Counted from the stretch's first letter, positions 52,298-63,613 are shown. The stretch: DNA of 64,000 nucleotides from Sideroxydans sp. (GCA_013140695.1 JABFSI010000103.1:1-64000); one strand, 5' to 3'. Program-made: numbers and translations. Notes: a model not told the origin generated them from the letters alone.

Positions 52298-53283
52298 TTT
52301 TGAAAGCGGTTCACCGCGTTATTGTGTTCAGACAAGTTGCTTGAAAAATAGGATGTTCCATCCCCTCGCGCTACAAAATACAACGCATTACTTTGCGCTG
52401 GATGCAGTGCGGCTTGCAAGGAAGCAAGCCCAGGTGAGGCTATCGGGGTGGGCGGCAGTCCATTACGGGTATAGGTGTTGTACGGAGTATCTAGAATTAA
52501 ATCGCGCCGTCGAATGTTGCCTTTGAAGTTGTCTCCCATGCCATAAATAACGGTAGGGTCGGTTTGTAGTCGCATAGGTTTACGCAGCCGATTGATAAAT
52601 ACGGAGGCAATCATTTGACGATCGGATGCCCTGCCTGTTTCTTTTTCAATGATAGAGGCCAGAATCAACGCTTCATAAGAAGAATTCAATGGCAGACCTG
52701 CTTCGCGAGTTACCCAACTCGATTGCAAGTGTTGTTGCATCAATTTGTACGCCCGTTTTATAACCAACAAGTCGCTACTGCCACTCGAAAAATTGTAGGT
52801 ATCTGGAAAAAATAAACCTTCTGCCTTACCTTCAGTAGCGCCGATTTTTTGCAGGATTTCCTTCTCCGAAAGTTGGGCGGAGTAATGTGCAAGGCTAGGA
52901 TGATTATTTAATTGAGCGCGGAACTCTTTGAAGGTGCTACCTTCAACTAAAGTCAATTGGCTTTGTTCGGTGCGCCCAGAAGTAATAATGTTTAGTAGCT
53001 CTAGATACGAAAGCGACTTTTCTAACTGATAGTTGCCGTGCTTAATTTGAGTTGTTTTGCCTAATGCACGCGCCAATAAAATAAATATCCAGTCTTCCTG
53101 TATAGCGCCTGCTTGACGCATTTGGGTGGCCGCTCCCTTTAAGCTACTACCCGGTTTTAGTGAAAACTCAAGTGGGGTATGTGGCAATGGCTGGGGGAGC
53201 GCAAAAAAATAGGCAGCAAGCCCTGCGCTCATAAGGATAAAAAATAGCGTTAATTTAATGATTTTATTGATTATTTTCATCAT
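52294..53283 (-). CDS. mltG: Endolytic murein transglycosylase MltG
   Basis: MltG (YceG) cuts nascent peptidoglycan glycan strands at the inner membrane. The 329-residue protein has one N-terminal membrane anchor (about 9-29), a LysM-like domain (about 40-90) and the catalytic domain with SIIEKETG near 212-219, which contains the catalytic glutamate. [13 protein letters not shown] near 272-284 is also conserved. It overlaps pabC by 20 bp upstream and tmk by 4 bp downstream. Length is normal. Confidence 0.95.
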   Translation of the reverse strand: MMKIINKIIKLTLFFILMSAGLAAYFFALPQPLPHTPLEFSLKPGSSLKGAATQMRQAGAIQEDWIFILLARALGKTTQIKHGNYQLEKSLSYLELLNIITSGRTEQSQLTLVEGSTFKEFRAQLNNHPSLAHYSAQLSEKEILQKIGATEGKAEGLFFPDTYNFSSGSSDLLVIKRAYKLMQQHLQSSWVTREAGLPLNSSYEALILASIIEKETGRASDRQMIASVFINRLRKPMRLQTDPTVIYGMGDNFKGNIRRRDLILDTPYNTYTRNGLPPTPIASPGLASLQAALHPAQSNALYFVARGDGTSYFSSNLSEHNNAVNRFQK

Positions 53284-54085
53284 TCAGCCATTGTTGAATT
53301 TGCCACGCTACCGGGTGTTGAGTGCGCAGGTAATCGCCCATTTTATGAACGGGCCATAATCCAAATACGCTGTTCACAAGAAAAATTTCATCCATATTGC
53401 ACAGCGCTTCACGACGCATCTGAATAACCTTGCATTCAACACCTCGATCTTTCGCCCAAGTCATCACTCGATCTCGTTGCACGCCCGCCACACCGCATTG
53501 ACTTAAGTCAGGAGTGTAAAGCGTTCCTTGGCGATAGGCGAACAAGTTGGAGCGAGTGCCTGAAATAACCCATCCCGCTTCATCTTCCAACAAACCTTCT
53601 GCGGCGTGAGCGGATTCGTATTCGCTTGCGGCGAGCACATTTTCAAGTCGATTTAGGTGTTTAACACCTGCTAGTAATACTTGGTGACCGAGTTTTAGCT
53701 GACAAGTGTGTAAAGTAATGCCGTTATAAGCATAGCTGGGGTCGAATTGGGGCGCTGGCGAAATCTGAACAATATTTGTTGCTTGCTGCGCATTTTGAAT
53801 GGCGTAACCACGTGCACCGCCACCTCGGGTAACGATTATTTTCACCACCCCATCAGGCTGTAGTGAACTTAACGTTTGAATCTCATGAGAAAGGAATATA
53901 TCCGAAGGGCAATCCAAATTGAGCCGGGTACAGTCTTGCCGCAATTTTTGATATTGGCATTGCCAATTGAGTGGCCGTCCATGTTTCAGGCGCAGGGTGC
54001 GAAACACCCCATCACCGTAGAACAAGCCGCGATCCAATGCAGAGATTGAATTACTCGCCGCACCGTTGACCCGTATAATGGTCAA
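53264..54085 (-). CDS. pabC: 4-amino-4-deoxychorismate lyase
   Basis: PabC converts aminodeoxychorismate to p-aminobenzoate for folate synthesis, using pyridoxal phosphate. The 273-residue class IV aminotransferase-like protein has GVKHLNRLEN near 137-146 with the cofactor lysine, and DEAGWVISGTRSNLF near 166-180 as its active-site region. RGLFYGDGVFRTLRL near the N-terminus is typical. The start is TTG, 3 bp after the fabF stop. It sits in the standard fabF-pabC-mltG order. Confidence 0.93.
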   Translation of the reverse strand: MTIIRVNGAASNSISALDRGLFYGDGVFRTLRLKHGRPLNWQCQYQKLRQDCTRLNLDCPSDIFLSHEIQTLSSLQPDGVVKIIVTRGGGARGYAIQNAQQATNIVQISPAPQFDPSYAYNGITLHTCQLKLGHQVLLAGVKHLNRLENVLAASEYESAHAAEGLLEDEAGWVISGTRSNLFAYRQGTLYTPDLSQCGVAGVQRDRVMTWAKDRGVECKVIQMRREALCNMDEIFLVNSVFGLWPVHKMGDYLRTQHPVAWQIQQWLNDENNQ

Positions 54086-54088
54086 CGG

Positions 54089-55321
54089 TTAAACCTTGCG
54101 AAATACCAAGGTTCCGTTAGTGCCGCCGAAGCCAAAATTGTTATTCATCGCCACATCAATTTTCATTTTACGTGCGCTGTTCGCGCAGTAATCCAATTCA
54201 CACTCTGGATCTTGGTTGATGATATTGATGGTCGGAGGAGAGATTTGGTGATGTAAAGCTAAAACGCAAAACAAGGATTCAATACCTCCCGCACCACCCA
54301 ACAAATGTCCCGTCATTGACTTGGTTGAATTCACTACTAGCTTTTTTGCGTAATCGCCGAAAGTGGCCTTGATAGCATCACTCTCATTTTTATCACCCAT
54401 TGGGGTAGATGTTCCGTGCGCATTGACGTATTGCACTTGGTCTGGCGTCACGCCCGCATCTTTTAATGCATTTAACATGCTGCGTTTAGGGCCATCCATC
54501 GTAGGTGAGGTGATGTGATAGGCATCCGCACTTGCGCCATAGCCCACAAGTTCAGCATAAATTTTTGCACCGCGTGCTTTAGCGTGTTCGTATTCTTCAA
54601 GCACTAAAACGCCCGCACCTTCGCCCAGCACAAAACCATCCCTGTCTTTATCCCAAGGACGACTAGCCGTTTCTGGATCGTCATTACGAGTGGATAGTGC
54701 GCGCGATGCAGAAAATCCACCAATAGCTAACGGGCAAACTGAAGATTCCGAACCGCCCGCAATCATCACATCGGCATCACCATATTGAATCTTACGCATA
54801 GATTCGCCAATGCTATGTGTCCCTGTAGAACACGCAGAAACAACAGCAAAATTAGGGCCACGCAATCCAAACATGATGGAAAGATTGCCCGAAATCATAT
54901 TAATAATCGTGCCTGCAATGAAGAATGGGGAAATTTTTCGTGCCCCACTCGCCAAAAAATCATTATGCGTGTCTTCAATCATTGGCAGACCGCCAATGCC
55001 TGAACTAATACAAACGCCTATACGATCGGCGTTTTGTTCGTTCACTTCAATACCAGAGTCCTTAAACGCTTCGACACCTGCGGCTAAGCCGAGATGAACG
55101 AAGCGATCCATACGTCGAGCGTCTTTTGCGGGGACGAATTGAGTAACATCAAAGTCCTTCACTTCGCCAGCAATTTGGCAAGCAAAAGAGCTGGCATCAA
55201 AACGTGTGATACGCCCGATACCAGATTTACCTGCCACGATGTTTTGCCATGTGGCTGCAACACCTACTCCGACTGGGGTCACTGCCCCGAGACCGGTTAC
55301 GACGACTCTACGTTTAGTCAA
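54089..55321 (-). CDS. fabF: 3-oxoacyl-ACP synthase II
   Basis: FabF condenses malonyl-ACP with growing acyl-ACP chains. The 410-residue protein has C164 in SACSTGTHS, a histidine in NAHGTSTPMGD near 303-313 and a second in SMTGHLLGGAGG near 337-348, which completes the Cys-His-His triad. Ends and length are normal. It follows acpP by 40 bp in the same direction, the common acpP-fabF arrangement. Confidence 0.97.
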   Translation of the reverse strand: MTKRRVVVTGLGAVTPVGVGVAATWQNIVAGKSGIGRITRFDASSFACQIAGEVKDFDVTQFVPAKDARRMDRFVHLGLAAGVEAFKDSGIEVNEQNADRIGVCISSGIGGLPMIEDTHNDFLASGARKISPFFIAGTIINMISGNLSIMFGLRGPNFAVVSACSTGTHSIGESMRKIQYGDADVMIAGGSESSVCPLAIGGFSASRALSTRNDDPETASRPWDKDRDGFVLGEGAGVLVLEEYEHAKARGAKIYAELVGYGASADAYHITSPTMDGPKRSMLNALKDAGVTPDQVQYVNAHGTSTPMGDKNESDAIKATFGDYAKKLVVNSTKSMTGHLLGGAGGIESLFCVLALHHQISPPTINIINQDPECELDYCANSARKMKIDVAMNNNFGFGGTNGTLVFRKV

Positions 55322-55361
55322 ACTGAACTCCGATATTGAAGTGTTAAACGATACAACTCAA

Positions 55362-55598
55362 TTACTTGGAATGTGTATTTACATAGTCCAGCGCAAGTTG
55401 AACAGTAGTGATTTTTTCTGCATCTTCGTCAGGAATTTCAACGCCAAATTCTTCTTCCAGAGCCATCACCAGTTCAACTGTATCCAATGAGTCTGCGCCC
55501 AAATCATTCACAAATGAAGACTCATTTTTAACTTCTGATTCATTAACACCCAGTTGTTCTGCAACAATTTTTCTTACGCGTTGTTCGTTGTTAGACAT
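55362..55598 (-). CDS. acpP: Acyl carrier protein
   Basis: The 78-residue carrier protein holds the growing fatty acid on a phosphopantetheine arm at S37 (GADSLD). It is acidic and helical, with the usual [12 protein letters not shown] helix. The start at 55598 is chosen over an in-frame extension to 55628 because GGGAG lies just before it and the product then matches the family length. An 80-bp gap to fabG may hold its own promoter, since acpP needs high expression. Confidence 0.97.
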   Translation of the reverse strand: MSNNEQRVRKIVAEQLGVNESEVKNESSFVNDLGADSLDTVELVMALEEEFGVEIPDEDAEKITTVQLALDYVNTHSK

Positions 55599-55678
55599 TG
55601 CTCTACTCCCATTAAAATTAAAATACAAAACAGCCCAAACATTCTATCAAACTCATGCCAATTTCCAAAATCGCAACC

Positions 55679-56422
55679 TTACTCCATGTACATCCCGCCA
55701 TTCACATGTAGGGTAACGCCCGTAATGTAAGCGGCACTAGGACTTGCCAAAAAAGCCACTGCCGCTGCGATATCAGCAGGCTGCCCTAGGCGTTTTAAGG
55801 GTACATGCTCTACCAATTTGGCACGTTGTTCGTCACCCAATGCATGGGTCATGTCAGTATCGATGAAGCCTGGAGCGACACAATTGACGGTGATGTTGCG
55901 ACTTCCGATCTCTTGTGCCAATGATTTTGTGAATCCTGCCATACCTGCTTTGGAAGCAGCGTAATTGGACTGACCGGGGTTGCCCATGCTGCCGACGACC
56001 GAGGAGATGCTGATGATGCGACCGCCACGTGCCTTCATCATTGCACGTAGTACTGCTCGGCTCAGACGGAACACGGACTTGAGGTTGGTCGTCAGTACAT
56101 CGTCCCATTCTTCTTCAGACATACGCGCGAGCAGGTTGTCTTTAGTGATGCCGGCGTTGTTCACCAATATCGATATCTCACCGAACTGCTGGCGAATCGC
56201 TGTCAATACTTGCTCGATTTGAGCTGCATCGTTGACGTTCAGAGCAAAACCTTGGCCTTTGATACCCGCCGCATTCAGGTAAGTACTGATGGCTTGAGCG
56301 CCGCTTTCGCTTGTCGCCGTACCAACAACGATAGCGCCCTGCTTACCCAGTTCAAGCGCGATGGCTTGTCCGATGCCGCGTGAAGCGCCAGTGACCAGTG
56401 CAATCTGTCCTTGTAGTGTCAT
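55679..56422 (-). CDS. fabG: 3-oxoacyl-ACP reductase
   Basis: FabG reduces 3-oxoacyl-ACP with NADPH. The 247-residue short-chain dehydrogenase has the cofactor loop GASRGIGQA near 14-22, NNAGIT near 88-93, a serine in SISSVVGSMG, and Y-A-A-S-K near 154-158. All catalytic residues are present. It starts 10 bp after the fabD stop. Confidence 0.97.
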   Translation of the reverse strand: MTLQGQIALVTGASRGIGQAIALELGKQGAIVVGTATSESGAQAISTYLNAAGIKGQGFALNVNDAAQIEQVLTAIRQQFGEISILVNNAGITKDNLLARMSEEEWDDVLTTNLKSVFRLSRAVLRAMMKARGGRIISISSVVGSMGNPGQSNYAASKAGMAGFTKSLAQEIGSRNITVNCVAPGFIDTDMTHALGDEQRAKLVEHVPLKRLGQPADIAAAVAFLASPSAAYITGVTLHVNGGMYME

Positions 56423-56432
56423 GTTCTTATCC

Positions 56433-57365
56433 TTAAACGAGCGCAGCCAACGCTGCTTTCAAGGCTTCGCCATCATTGATGGCCATTGCCTGTTGATTGG
56501 TATCGATGCGTTTGTTCAGTCCAGCCAATACCTTGCCGGGAGCGCATTCCACGTTATGGGTGATGCCCTGCTTACCCAAAGCCTGGATGGTCTCCACCCA
56601 ACGAACTGGGGAATAAAGCTGGCGGACCAGCGCATCTTTGATCGAGGCCGCATCGTTGTAAGAAGCGACATCGGCATTATGCAGGACTGGAACGGATGGT
56701 GTCGCTACTGTGACATTCTTCAAATAGTCGCGTAGCTGCTCCGCCGCGCCTTTCAGCAAACTGCAATGCGAAGGAACACTCATTGGCAACATGATGGCTC
56801 GCTTGGCCCCTTTAGCCTTCGCCAATTCCATACCGCGCTCGACCGCAGCACGATTACCCGCAATCACGACTTGACCGGGAGAATTAAAGTTCACCGCTTC
56901 CAACACTTCGCCTTGCGCGCCTTCGGAACATACAGCGCGAACGATCTCATCATCCAAACCCAAGATAGCCGCGATGCCGCCCACACCTTCAGGTACGGCT
57001 TGTTGCATACATTGAGCACGGTAACGTACCAGCGGAAGTGCATCCGCCAAAGTCAATGCGCCAGCAGCGACTAACGCGGTGTACTCGCCCAAGCTATGGC
57101 CAGCCATCATGGCCGCCTTCGCACCATTCTGAGATTTCCATGCGCGGAACACAGCCACGCCCGCAGTCAACATGATGGGCTGAGTATTCACCGTGGCGTT
57201 GAGATCGGCATCCGAACCTTCGGCGACCAATTGCCACAGATCTTGTTTCAGTACATCGGAAGCTTCTGTAAAGGTGTCGCGCACGGCTGAGAAATCGGCA
57301 TAGCCATTCATCATTCCGCGTGATTGAGAACCTTGACCGGGAAATACGAAAGCGAATTTAGTCAT
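56433..57365 (-). CDS. fabD: Malonyl-CoA:ACP transacylase
   Basis: FabD transfers malonyl groups from CoA to acyl carrier protein. The 310-residue protein has FPGQGSQ at 8-14, the nucleophile S91 in GHSLGEYTAL, an arginine in RAQCMQQAV and a histidine in VPSHCSLLKGAA near 199-210. Length and context are standard. It starts 7 bp after fabH ends. Confidence 0.97.
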   Translation of the reverse strand: MTKFAFVFPGQGSQSRGMMNGYADFSAVRDTFTEASDVLKQDLWQLVAEGSDADLNATVNTQPIMLTAGVAVFRAWKSQNGAKAAMMAGHSLGEYTALVAAGALTLADALPLVRYRAQCMQQAVPEGVGGIAAILGLDDEIVRAVCSEGAQGEVLEAVNFNSPGQVVIAGNRAAVERGMELAKAKGAKRAIMLPMSVPSHCSLLKGAAEQLRDYLKNVTVATPSVPVLHNADVASYNDAASIKDALVRQLYSPVRWVETIQALGKQGITHNVECAPGKVLAGLNKRIDTNQQAMAINDGEALKAALAALV

Positions 57366-57372
57366 ATCGAAC

Positions 57373-58302
57373 CTACCACTTGATTAAAGATGCGCCCCAG
57401 GTGAACCCGCCACCAATAGCTTCCATGATGACGGTTTGTCCTGGCTTGATACGTCCATCTCGAACGGCTGTGTCTAGCGCTAACGGTATCGAAGCTGCTG
57501 ATGTGTTGCCGTGATTAGCTACCGTGACCACGACATTGTCCAAGGTCATCCCCAATTTTTTGGCGGTCGCTTCGATGATGCGAATGTTGGCTTGGTGCGG
57601 AACCATCCAATCGATGTCAGAGCCAGTCATATTTTCTTGCTCAAGCAATTCCTCAACAACACCACTTAACGAATTGACTGCAAACTTAAAAACAGCCTGA
57701 CCTTCCATTGAGATCTTAGGGTCTGCCTTGAGTAGTTGATGGTAACTTCCATCCGAATGCAGTTTGGAAGCAATGATGCCAGGCTCATCGGAAGCCTTCA
57801 AAACGACCGCACCCGCACCATCACCGAAGAGAACGCAAGTTGTTCTATCGTTCCAATCCAGCATGCGCGAGATGACTTCAGCACCCACAACAAGCGCTGT
57901 CTTGGCTTGTCCACCACGGATGTACATGTCAGCCGTGTTGAGTGCGAAGATGAAGCCTCCACAAACTGCCTGAATATCAAAAGCAGGACTTCCGTTGGTG
58001 ATGCCGAGTTTGTGTTGCAGGATACAGGCCGTACTTGGGAAAGGCATATCGGGCGAAGTAGTCGCCACAACGATCAAGTCGATATCGGATGCCTTAATGC
58101 CCGCCGCTTCGATGGCCTTAATACTTGCTTCATAAGCCAGATCACTGGACTTTTGATCATCGGCCGCGAAATGGCGTTCTTGGATACCACTACGAGAAAC
58201 AATCCAATCGTGTGAAGTATCGACGATCTTTTCCAGTTCGTAATTGGTTACCGTCTTGGCTGGCAGGTAACTGCCCGTACCGATGATCTTGGAATAGGTC
58301 AA
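57373..58302 (-). CDS. fabH: 3-oxoacyl-ACP synthase III
   Basis: FabH starts fatty acid chains by condensing acetyl-CoA with malonyl-ACP. The 309-residue protein has C114 in [11 protein letters not shown] in [11 protein letters not shown] near 233-243 and N in [11 protein letters not shown] near 264-274. These form the Cys-His-Asn triad. Its start overlaps the plsX stop by 4 bp. Confidence 0.97.
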   Translation of the reverse strand: MTYSKIIGTGSYLPAKTVTNYELEKIVDTSHDWIVSRSGIQERHFAADDQKSSDLAYEASIKAIEAAGIKASDIDLIVVATTSPDMPFPSTACILQHKLGITNGSPAFDIQAVCGGFIFALNTADMYIRGGQAKTALVVGAEVISRMLDWNDRTTCVLFGDGAGAVVLKASDEPGIIASKLHSDGSYHQLLKADPKISMEGQAVFKFAVNSLSGVVEELLEQENMTGSDIDWMVPHQANIRIIEATAKKLGMTLDNVVVTVANHGNTSAASIPLALDTAVRDGRIKPGQTVIMEAIGGGFTWGASLIKW

Positions 58303-59339
58303 ATCGCCTCTCCTGTAGTGGTTTGGCGTGCGTTATGCCATTTTTCGACATGCTCGCTGATGTGTTGCAACATGCCGCCACGTGCTTCTTCAGCCGCACG
58401 CTCGATAGCACATTGGAATGCGAAAGCATCTGCAGAACCGTGGCTCTTGACGACGATACCTTTCAACCCCAAGAAACTAGCACCGTTATAACGGCGGTGA
58501 TCAAGGCGATGCTTAAAAGCTTTAAGCACAGGTAAGGAAACCAAAGCGGCTAGTTTGGTGAATAGATTTCGGCTGAATCCTTCTTTGAGGAAGCCCCCCA
58601 TCATTTTGGCTACGCCTTCGGCCGTCTTCAGCGCGACGTTGCCAACAAATCCATCGCACACCACGACATCAGTCACACCCTTGAAGATGTCATCACCTTC
58701 GACGTTGCCGTAGAAATTGAGGTCACTACCGCGCAACAACTCTGCCGCCTGCTTGACGACTTCGTTGCCTTTAATGTCTTCGCTACCGATGTTCAATAGG
58801 CCGACGGTCGGGCTTGGATTGTGTTCCAAAGCGGTGACCAAAGTCGAACCCATGATGGCGAATTGCAAAAGATGTTCTGCCGTGCAGTCGGTGTTAGCTC
58901 CCAGATCCAACATACAAACCTGCCCCGTATTGGTGGGTAGGAAAGAAGCGATGGCGGGACGATCTATGCCAGGAAGTGTCTTGAGTACGTAACGAGCGGT
59001 CGCCATCAATGCGCCTGTATTGCCTGCACTGACGCAAGCCGATGCCTCCTCCGACTTGACGAGGTTGATCGAGACTCGCATGGAGGAGTCTTTTTTGCCG
59101 CGCAAAGCAGATTGAGGTTGCTCGTCCATCCCGACCACTTCGGTCGCAGGATGAATTCGAAGATTTGGACGTTCCCCGGAGATCCCAGCAGAGCGTAATG
59201 CACTCTCTATTGCCTCTGTTAAACCAACCAAAACGATGGTGTCGTTGGGATGGTCGCGCAGATAAGCAACAGCCGCAGGGACAGTAACGGAAACACCATG
59301 GTCGCCTCCCATGGCATCAATGGCAATCGTGATATCCAT
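58299..59339 (-). CDS. plsX: Phosphate acyltransferase PlsX
   Basis: PlsX makes acyl-phosphate from acyl-ACP for phospholipid synthesis. The 346-residue protein begins [15 protein letters not shown] and shows the family's ASAGNTGAL-like [11 protein letters not shown] near 103-113 and [11 protein letters not shown] near 222-232. The start at 59339 is preferred, with GAGGA upstream, over an in-frame extension to 59381. It lies 82 bp after rpmF in the same direction. Confidence 0.96.
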   Translation of the reverse strand: MDITIAIDAMGGDHGVSVTVPAAVAYLRDHPNDTIVLVGLTEAIESALRSAGISGERPNLRIHPATEVVGMDEQPQSALRGKKDSSMRVSINLVKSEEASACVSAGNTGALMATARYVLKTLPGIDRPAIASFLPTNTGQVCMLDLGANTDCTAEHLLQFAIMGSTLVTALEHNPSPTVGLLNIGSEDIKGNEVVKQAAELLRGSDLNFYGNVEGDDIFKGVTDVVVCDGFVGNVALKTAEGVAKMMGGFLKEGFSRNLFTKLAALVSLPVLKAFKHRLDHRRYNGASFLGLKGIVVKSHGSADAFAFQCAIERAAEEARGGMLQHISEHVEKWHNARQTTTGEAI

Positions 59340-59421
59340 TAGGCGATCCTCATTAACGAGAAATGGTCGAGCTGAAAACATCCTACGGGAGCAGGATGTG
59401 CAATCAAATCAAACAAAGAAC

Positions 59422-59601
59422 TTATTCGCCCTTGGTGTTGACTACTTTTTTGCCACGGTAGTAGCCGCTTGGGCTGATGTGGTGACGCAGATGGGGTTCG
59501 CCAGTAGATGGCTCAATTGCCAACGCTGGTGCGGTCAAGAAATCATGAGCACGATGCATACCGCGCTTGGATGGGGACTTTTTATTTTGCTGAACTGCCA
59601 T
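59422..59601 (-). CDS. rpmF: 50S ribosomal protein L32
   Basis: This short 59-residue protein is read on the minus strand and begins [20 protein letters not shown]. It is basic at both ends, contains [17 protein letters not shown] and lacks the zinc cysteines, so it is the zinc-independent type. It sits between yceD and plsX, its usual place in proteobacteria. A GGAG site lies 9 bases before the ATG. Confidence 0.95.
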   Translation of the reverse strand: MAVQQNKKSPSKRGMHRAHDFLTAPALAIEPSTGEPHLRHHISPSGYYRGKKVVNTKGE

Positions 59602-59632
59602 GGTAACTACTCCTCACAAAAACTAACTCAAT

Positions 59633-60112
59633 CTACTTCTTTAATGCCGCCAATACCGAAAATGGATTGGCGGAGTGTTGCAAACTTTCTGGTGCAGGAA
59701 CGCAAACTCCTGTGGCATGCTTGGGGGAAAAAGGAAGGCTTAATAAAAGCTCATCCTCAACCAACGCCAACACATCCAACTGCGACGAAGCCTCTAGATA
59801 CTCAACTTCATCTTCAGCCTCAACTTCATCCATCTCTGCCGAACTAACCAAACGCAAATTCGCATTCAAGGTTAAGGGGTAATTCAACTCCCCCAAGCAA
59901 CGCTGGCAACGTAAATGGCATTCGCCAGAAATCTCTATGCCAAGCATATCAACTTCTCCCACGCGATAGCCATGCACTGCGTAGTGCAACATCCCGCGCG
60001 AATCAGTCAGCAAATCACCCAATCTAGAGAGAGCTGAAATGGGGACTTCCCCGCGTAATTGCTTGCCATTTCGGGCAAATTCCAACGCATCAATTAAAGG
60101 CTGTGCAAACAT
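59633..60112 (-). CDS. yceD: YceD-family 23S rRNA accumulation protein
   Basis: The 159-residue DUF177 protein has the pair CHLRCQRCLGELNYPL near 66-81 (a CxxxCxxC-like set) and an acidic middle. In E. coli it supports 23S rRNA accumulation, and the yceD-rpmF pair is widely conserved. It starts 58 bp from the divergent Maf gene, so the promoter region for both operons lies at 60113-60170. Confidence 0.92.
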   Translation of the reverse strand: MFAQPLIDALEFARNGKQLRGEVPISALSRLGDLLTDSRGMLHYAVHGYRVGEVDMLGIEISGECHLRCQRCLGELNYPLTLNANLRLVSSAEMDEVEAEDEVEYLEASSQLDVLALVEDELLLSLPFSPKHATGVCVPAPESLQHSANPFSVLAALKK

Positions 60113-60170
60113 GAGGCGCGCATGATATATATTCTCGCCTCCCCTGTCAAAGTCGCTTCAAAGGAATATC

Positions 60171-60755
60171 TTGAATTCTCAACCGATTATCTTGGCTTCC
60201 ACTTCTATATATAGGAGTCAGTTGTTAGCCACGCTCCAACTTAAGTTTCAAACTGCCGCACCAGAAGTAGATGAAACCCCGCTAGCAAACGAGAGCGCCT
60301 TGCAAACGTCGCAACGCCTGTCTCAAATAAAAGCCCAAGCGGTTGCCGAACAATATCCCGATGCGCTCATTATTGGTTCAGATCAAGTAGCGCTGTTGAA
60401 CGACCAACAATTAGGCAAGCCAATGACTCACGATAATGCTGTGCGTCAGTTACGCGCCATGCGTGGCAACAGGGTTATTTTCTATACTGCGGTAAGTCTG
60501 CTTAATGCACGTACAGCCGACATGCAAACAGCACTGGTCACGACACAAGTCGATTTTCGGCAGGTGAGCGATGATGAAATTGAGCGCTACTTACTTAAAG
60601 AGCAGCCCTACCACTGTGCTGGCAGCGCAAAGTCAGAAGGGCTAGGGATTGCGCTTATTCAGCGCATACAAGGCGACGATCCGAATGCATTAATCGGATT
60701 GCCACTCATCAAATTGGTAGATATGCTAAAAAAACAAGGGGTTAGTATTTTATAA
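60171..60755 (+). CDS. Maf-like nucleotide pyrophosphatase (YceF type)
   Basis: This 194-residue protein hydrolyses non-canonical or modified nucleoside triphosphates, by family knowledge. It has LASTSIYRSQLL near 8-19, the GSDQVALL segment near 69-76 and YHCAGSAKSEGLG near 145-157. These match the YceF subfamily that prefers m7GTP. The start is TTG with AAGGA upstream. It is divergent from yceD, a common arrangement. Confidence 0.93.
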   Translation: MNSQPIILASTSIYRSQLLATLQLKFQTAAPEVDETPLANESALQTSQRLSQIKAQAVAEQYPDALIIGSDQVALLNDQQLGKPMTHDNAVRQLRAMRGNRVIFYTAVSLLNARTADMQTALVTTQVDFRQVSDDEIERYLLKEQPYHCAGSAKSEGLGIALIQRIQGDDPNALIGLPLIKLVDMLKKQGVSIL

Positions 60756-60763
60756 AAACCCGA

Positions 60764-63613
60764 TTATTCAATTTTTGGCTGCGACAGAAAATCAACTTGT
60801 TTTGCCGCTTGCTCAATCTTCAAACACAAATCGGCCAATTCCAGTGCGCCCACCATGCGGCACGCCCCCTTGATGCGGTGTGCGCTGCTGGCGATAGCGG
60901 GTGCATCGCCGTGTTCTAAATCCATCAGCAGACTGGCGATGTCATCACGGTTGTATTGCTGAAATTCTTGCAGAATTTCAACCTATTCGAATGGCGTGGT
61001 GGCAATTTTCTGTAGAACGGTAAGATCCAGTTCCACATTGAGTACCTGCACAGATGGCCCCTGCTCTGCCACCTCGAACAGCTAGCCCTTGCGCAGCCAC
61101 TTAATCAGCATGGCGCGCAGCACAAGCAGTTCGGTGGGCTTTGTGAGCAAATCGTCCATGCCTGCGGCATGACAATGCGCTGCTTCTTCGGCCATCACAT
61201 TGGCTGTCCAAGCAATAATGGGAATACGCGGTCGATCATCGTGGATTTCCATTTCGCGGATGCTGCGCGTGAGTTCGTAGCCATCCATTTCGGGCATGTG
61301 GCAGTCGGTAATCACAAGGTCAAAGTGGCCTGTCCACCACAACGATAAAGCAACAATGCCAAAAGCCGCCGCCTCCACTTGTACGCCAAGTTGCTCCAAT
61401 TGTTGTTTGAGGAGCGCTCGATTAACCGGATGATCGTCAACTATCAATATACAAAGGAGACGGCCATCCGTTATGAGTGGCGCAACAGCTTGTGTAATAT
61501 CACTTTCGTCACCGCGCGCTAAACGTAGTTGCATAACGCGTTGCTCTTCTTGGTTTGCTAGCGGCAATCGAATACTTAAATAAAAGGTAGAGCCCACGCC
61601 TGGTGTGCTTTCTACGCTAATCTCACCTTGCATTAATTTAGACAAACTGCGGCAAATCGACAGCCCCAGCCCTGTTCCTCCATACATGCGTGCCGTATCG
61701 GAACTTGCTTGTTCATAAAGTTGAAACAAACGTCCCATTTGCTCTGAATTGATACCCACTCCACTGTCTTTAACCCCCAGCCGTATCGCCACACCCTGCT
61801 CGTTTTGATTGACGTATTCGGCAAAAATCTCAACCGTTCCATGTGCCGTAAATTTAATGGCATTACTGGTGAAGTTGTTGAGTATTTGGGATAGACGAAG
61901 GGAATCGAACAAATACGCTGCGTTCAGTTGCTCGTCAATTCGGTGTCGCAGTTGTACGCCCTTGGCACTCGCCAGTTGAGCATAAGTATTCACCACTCCC
62001 TTGATGAGCTCAGGCACATTGGCCACCTCGGGAGACAATTCTAATTTGCCCTCTTCAATTTTAGACCAATCCAAAATGTCATCGACGATGCGCAACAAAC
62101 CTTTACCAGAACTCATGGCGGTACGCACCATACTGTGTTGCTCGTGGTTTAGTTTGGACAGGCTCAATAACTCAATCATGCCGAGTAGTCCGCCTAGCGG
62201 CGTGCGTATTTCGTGACTCATCGTTGCCAGAAAAGAATCTTTGGCTTTGTTGGCGCGTAATAATTGTGCCGTGCGTTCCATTACACGCTCCGCCATCAAG
62301 GCATGCTCTTGTTCAACTTGCGCTTTGGCCTGTTCCAATTCAGTAGCGGTATGCTGAACTTGCGATGTAATTCGCTTACGCTCGGAAATGTCACGTGATG
62401 AATTGAACAAGACTTTCTCTCCGCCTAATTCAAGCGGAAAAGCACTAATCTCAACGTCGAATTGTGTTCCGTCTTTACGGCGGTGGACTAACTCAAATTG
62501 AGTCCGAATAGGTTGCTCACGCTGTTGCTGCAAAATATTTTGCACATCGGGGGTGTCAAAATTAACCGTCCACGCAGAGATGTGCATGCCGATTAGCTCA
62601 CGCCGTTGATAACCCAACATGGCGCAGAATGAATCGCTGGCTTCAATCACATTGCCATAAGTGTCTAGGATGTGAATACCGTCACTCGCATTGTGTAGCA
62701 ACGCGAGATTCTTCTCGCTTTCTAATCTCCAGGCTTGTTCAGATACCTTGCGTTCCGAAATGTCTTGTTTGACCACAACGAAATGGGTAATTTCGCCCTG
62801 CTCATCCGCTAAGGGGGTGATGGTCATTTCTTCGTTCAACAGGGATCCATCTTTGCGGCGATTGATGAGTTCTCCGCGCCACACTTTTTTGGACAGAATC
62901 GTTTTCCACAACGAGTGATAAAAAGTTTTGTCCTGCATTCCAGAATGCACTAACTCACTGTGATTGCGCCCAAGCATCTCGCCATGGTCGTACCCAGAAA
63001 TCCTACAAAAAGCCTGGTTCGCCCATTCAATTTGGCCTGCTTTGTCAGTGATGATGATGCTATTTGCAGCCGCATTGAGCGCTGTATCTTTTAAGCGAGT
63101 TTCGTCCAACACCTGCTTGATACTATCCACGTAAGTTGCAATCGTCATACTGACTAATGACAGAATCAACATATAAAACCAGTAGTCATTAAGCTGTGTT
63201 TCGGATAGTTGCTGTGCAATGAAATCGTTATTTTGAAATATGCCCAACATGAATTGCATGGAAATAAGCAGCACGACCAAAGTTGCACCCCGTGACCCTT
63301 GGCGTATTGCTACCCAAGTGCATAACAAAAACATCCAGTAATTTTTGGGTGGCTCACTGAAGTATTCATGCAGCCAACCCAAGAAAATAATTTGCCCTGC
63401 AACAAAGGTAAGCGCAATTAGCAACAGCGCTTCAAGCCGCTCCCAATTAGAAAATTGTTTGTAAAAACGTTTGCGCCACGCAATAAAAAAAGGGGCGACT
63501 AACACAACACCTAATACATTTCCCATCCACCAATTTTTGGCGCATACAAAATACTCAGCAGGTGCTATATCACCAGCCAGAATCATTGTGGAAATAGCGA
63601 TAACAGTGCCCAC
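60764..63613 (-). pseudogene. Hybrid histidine kinase, truncated MASE1 start and two in-frame amber stops
   Basis: The main open part (61082-63613, 843 codons) has about five membrane segments of a MASE1-like sensor (1-160), two PAS domains (about 170-290 and 300-420), HisKA (SHEIRTPLGG near 468-477), a GHKL ATPase and a receiver (VITDCHMPEMDG). It stops at TAG 61082-61084. Reading on in the same frame gives 106 more codons, with a second TAG at 60983-60985 and then an intact HPt domain (AHRIKGACRMVGA) to TAA 60764-60766. The N-terminal part of MASE1 is missing where flhA begins. It is a decayed kinase, or a chain read through two ambers. Confidence 0.82.

Noticed and set aside
60983-61084. 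Amber codon reassignment
   Set aside because: TAG terminates several intact genes in the window, so a general reassignment is unlikely.
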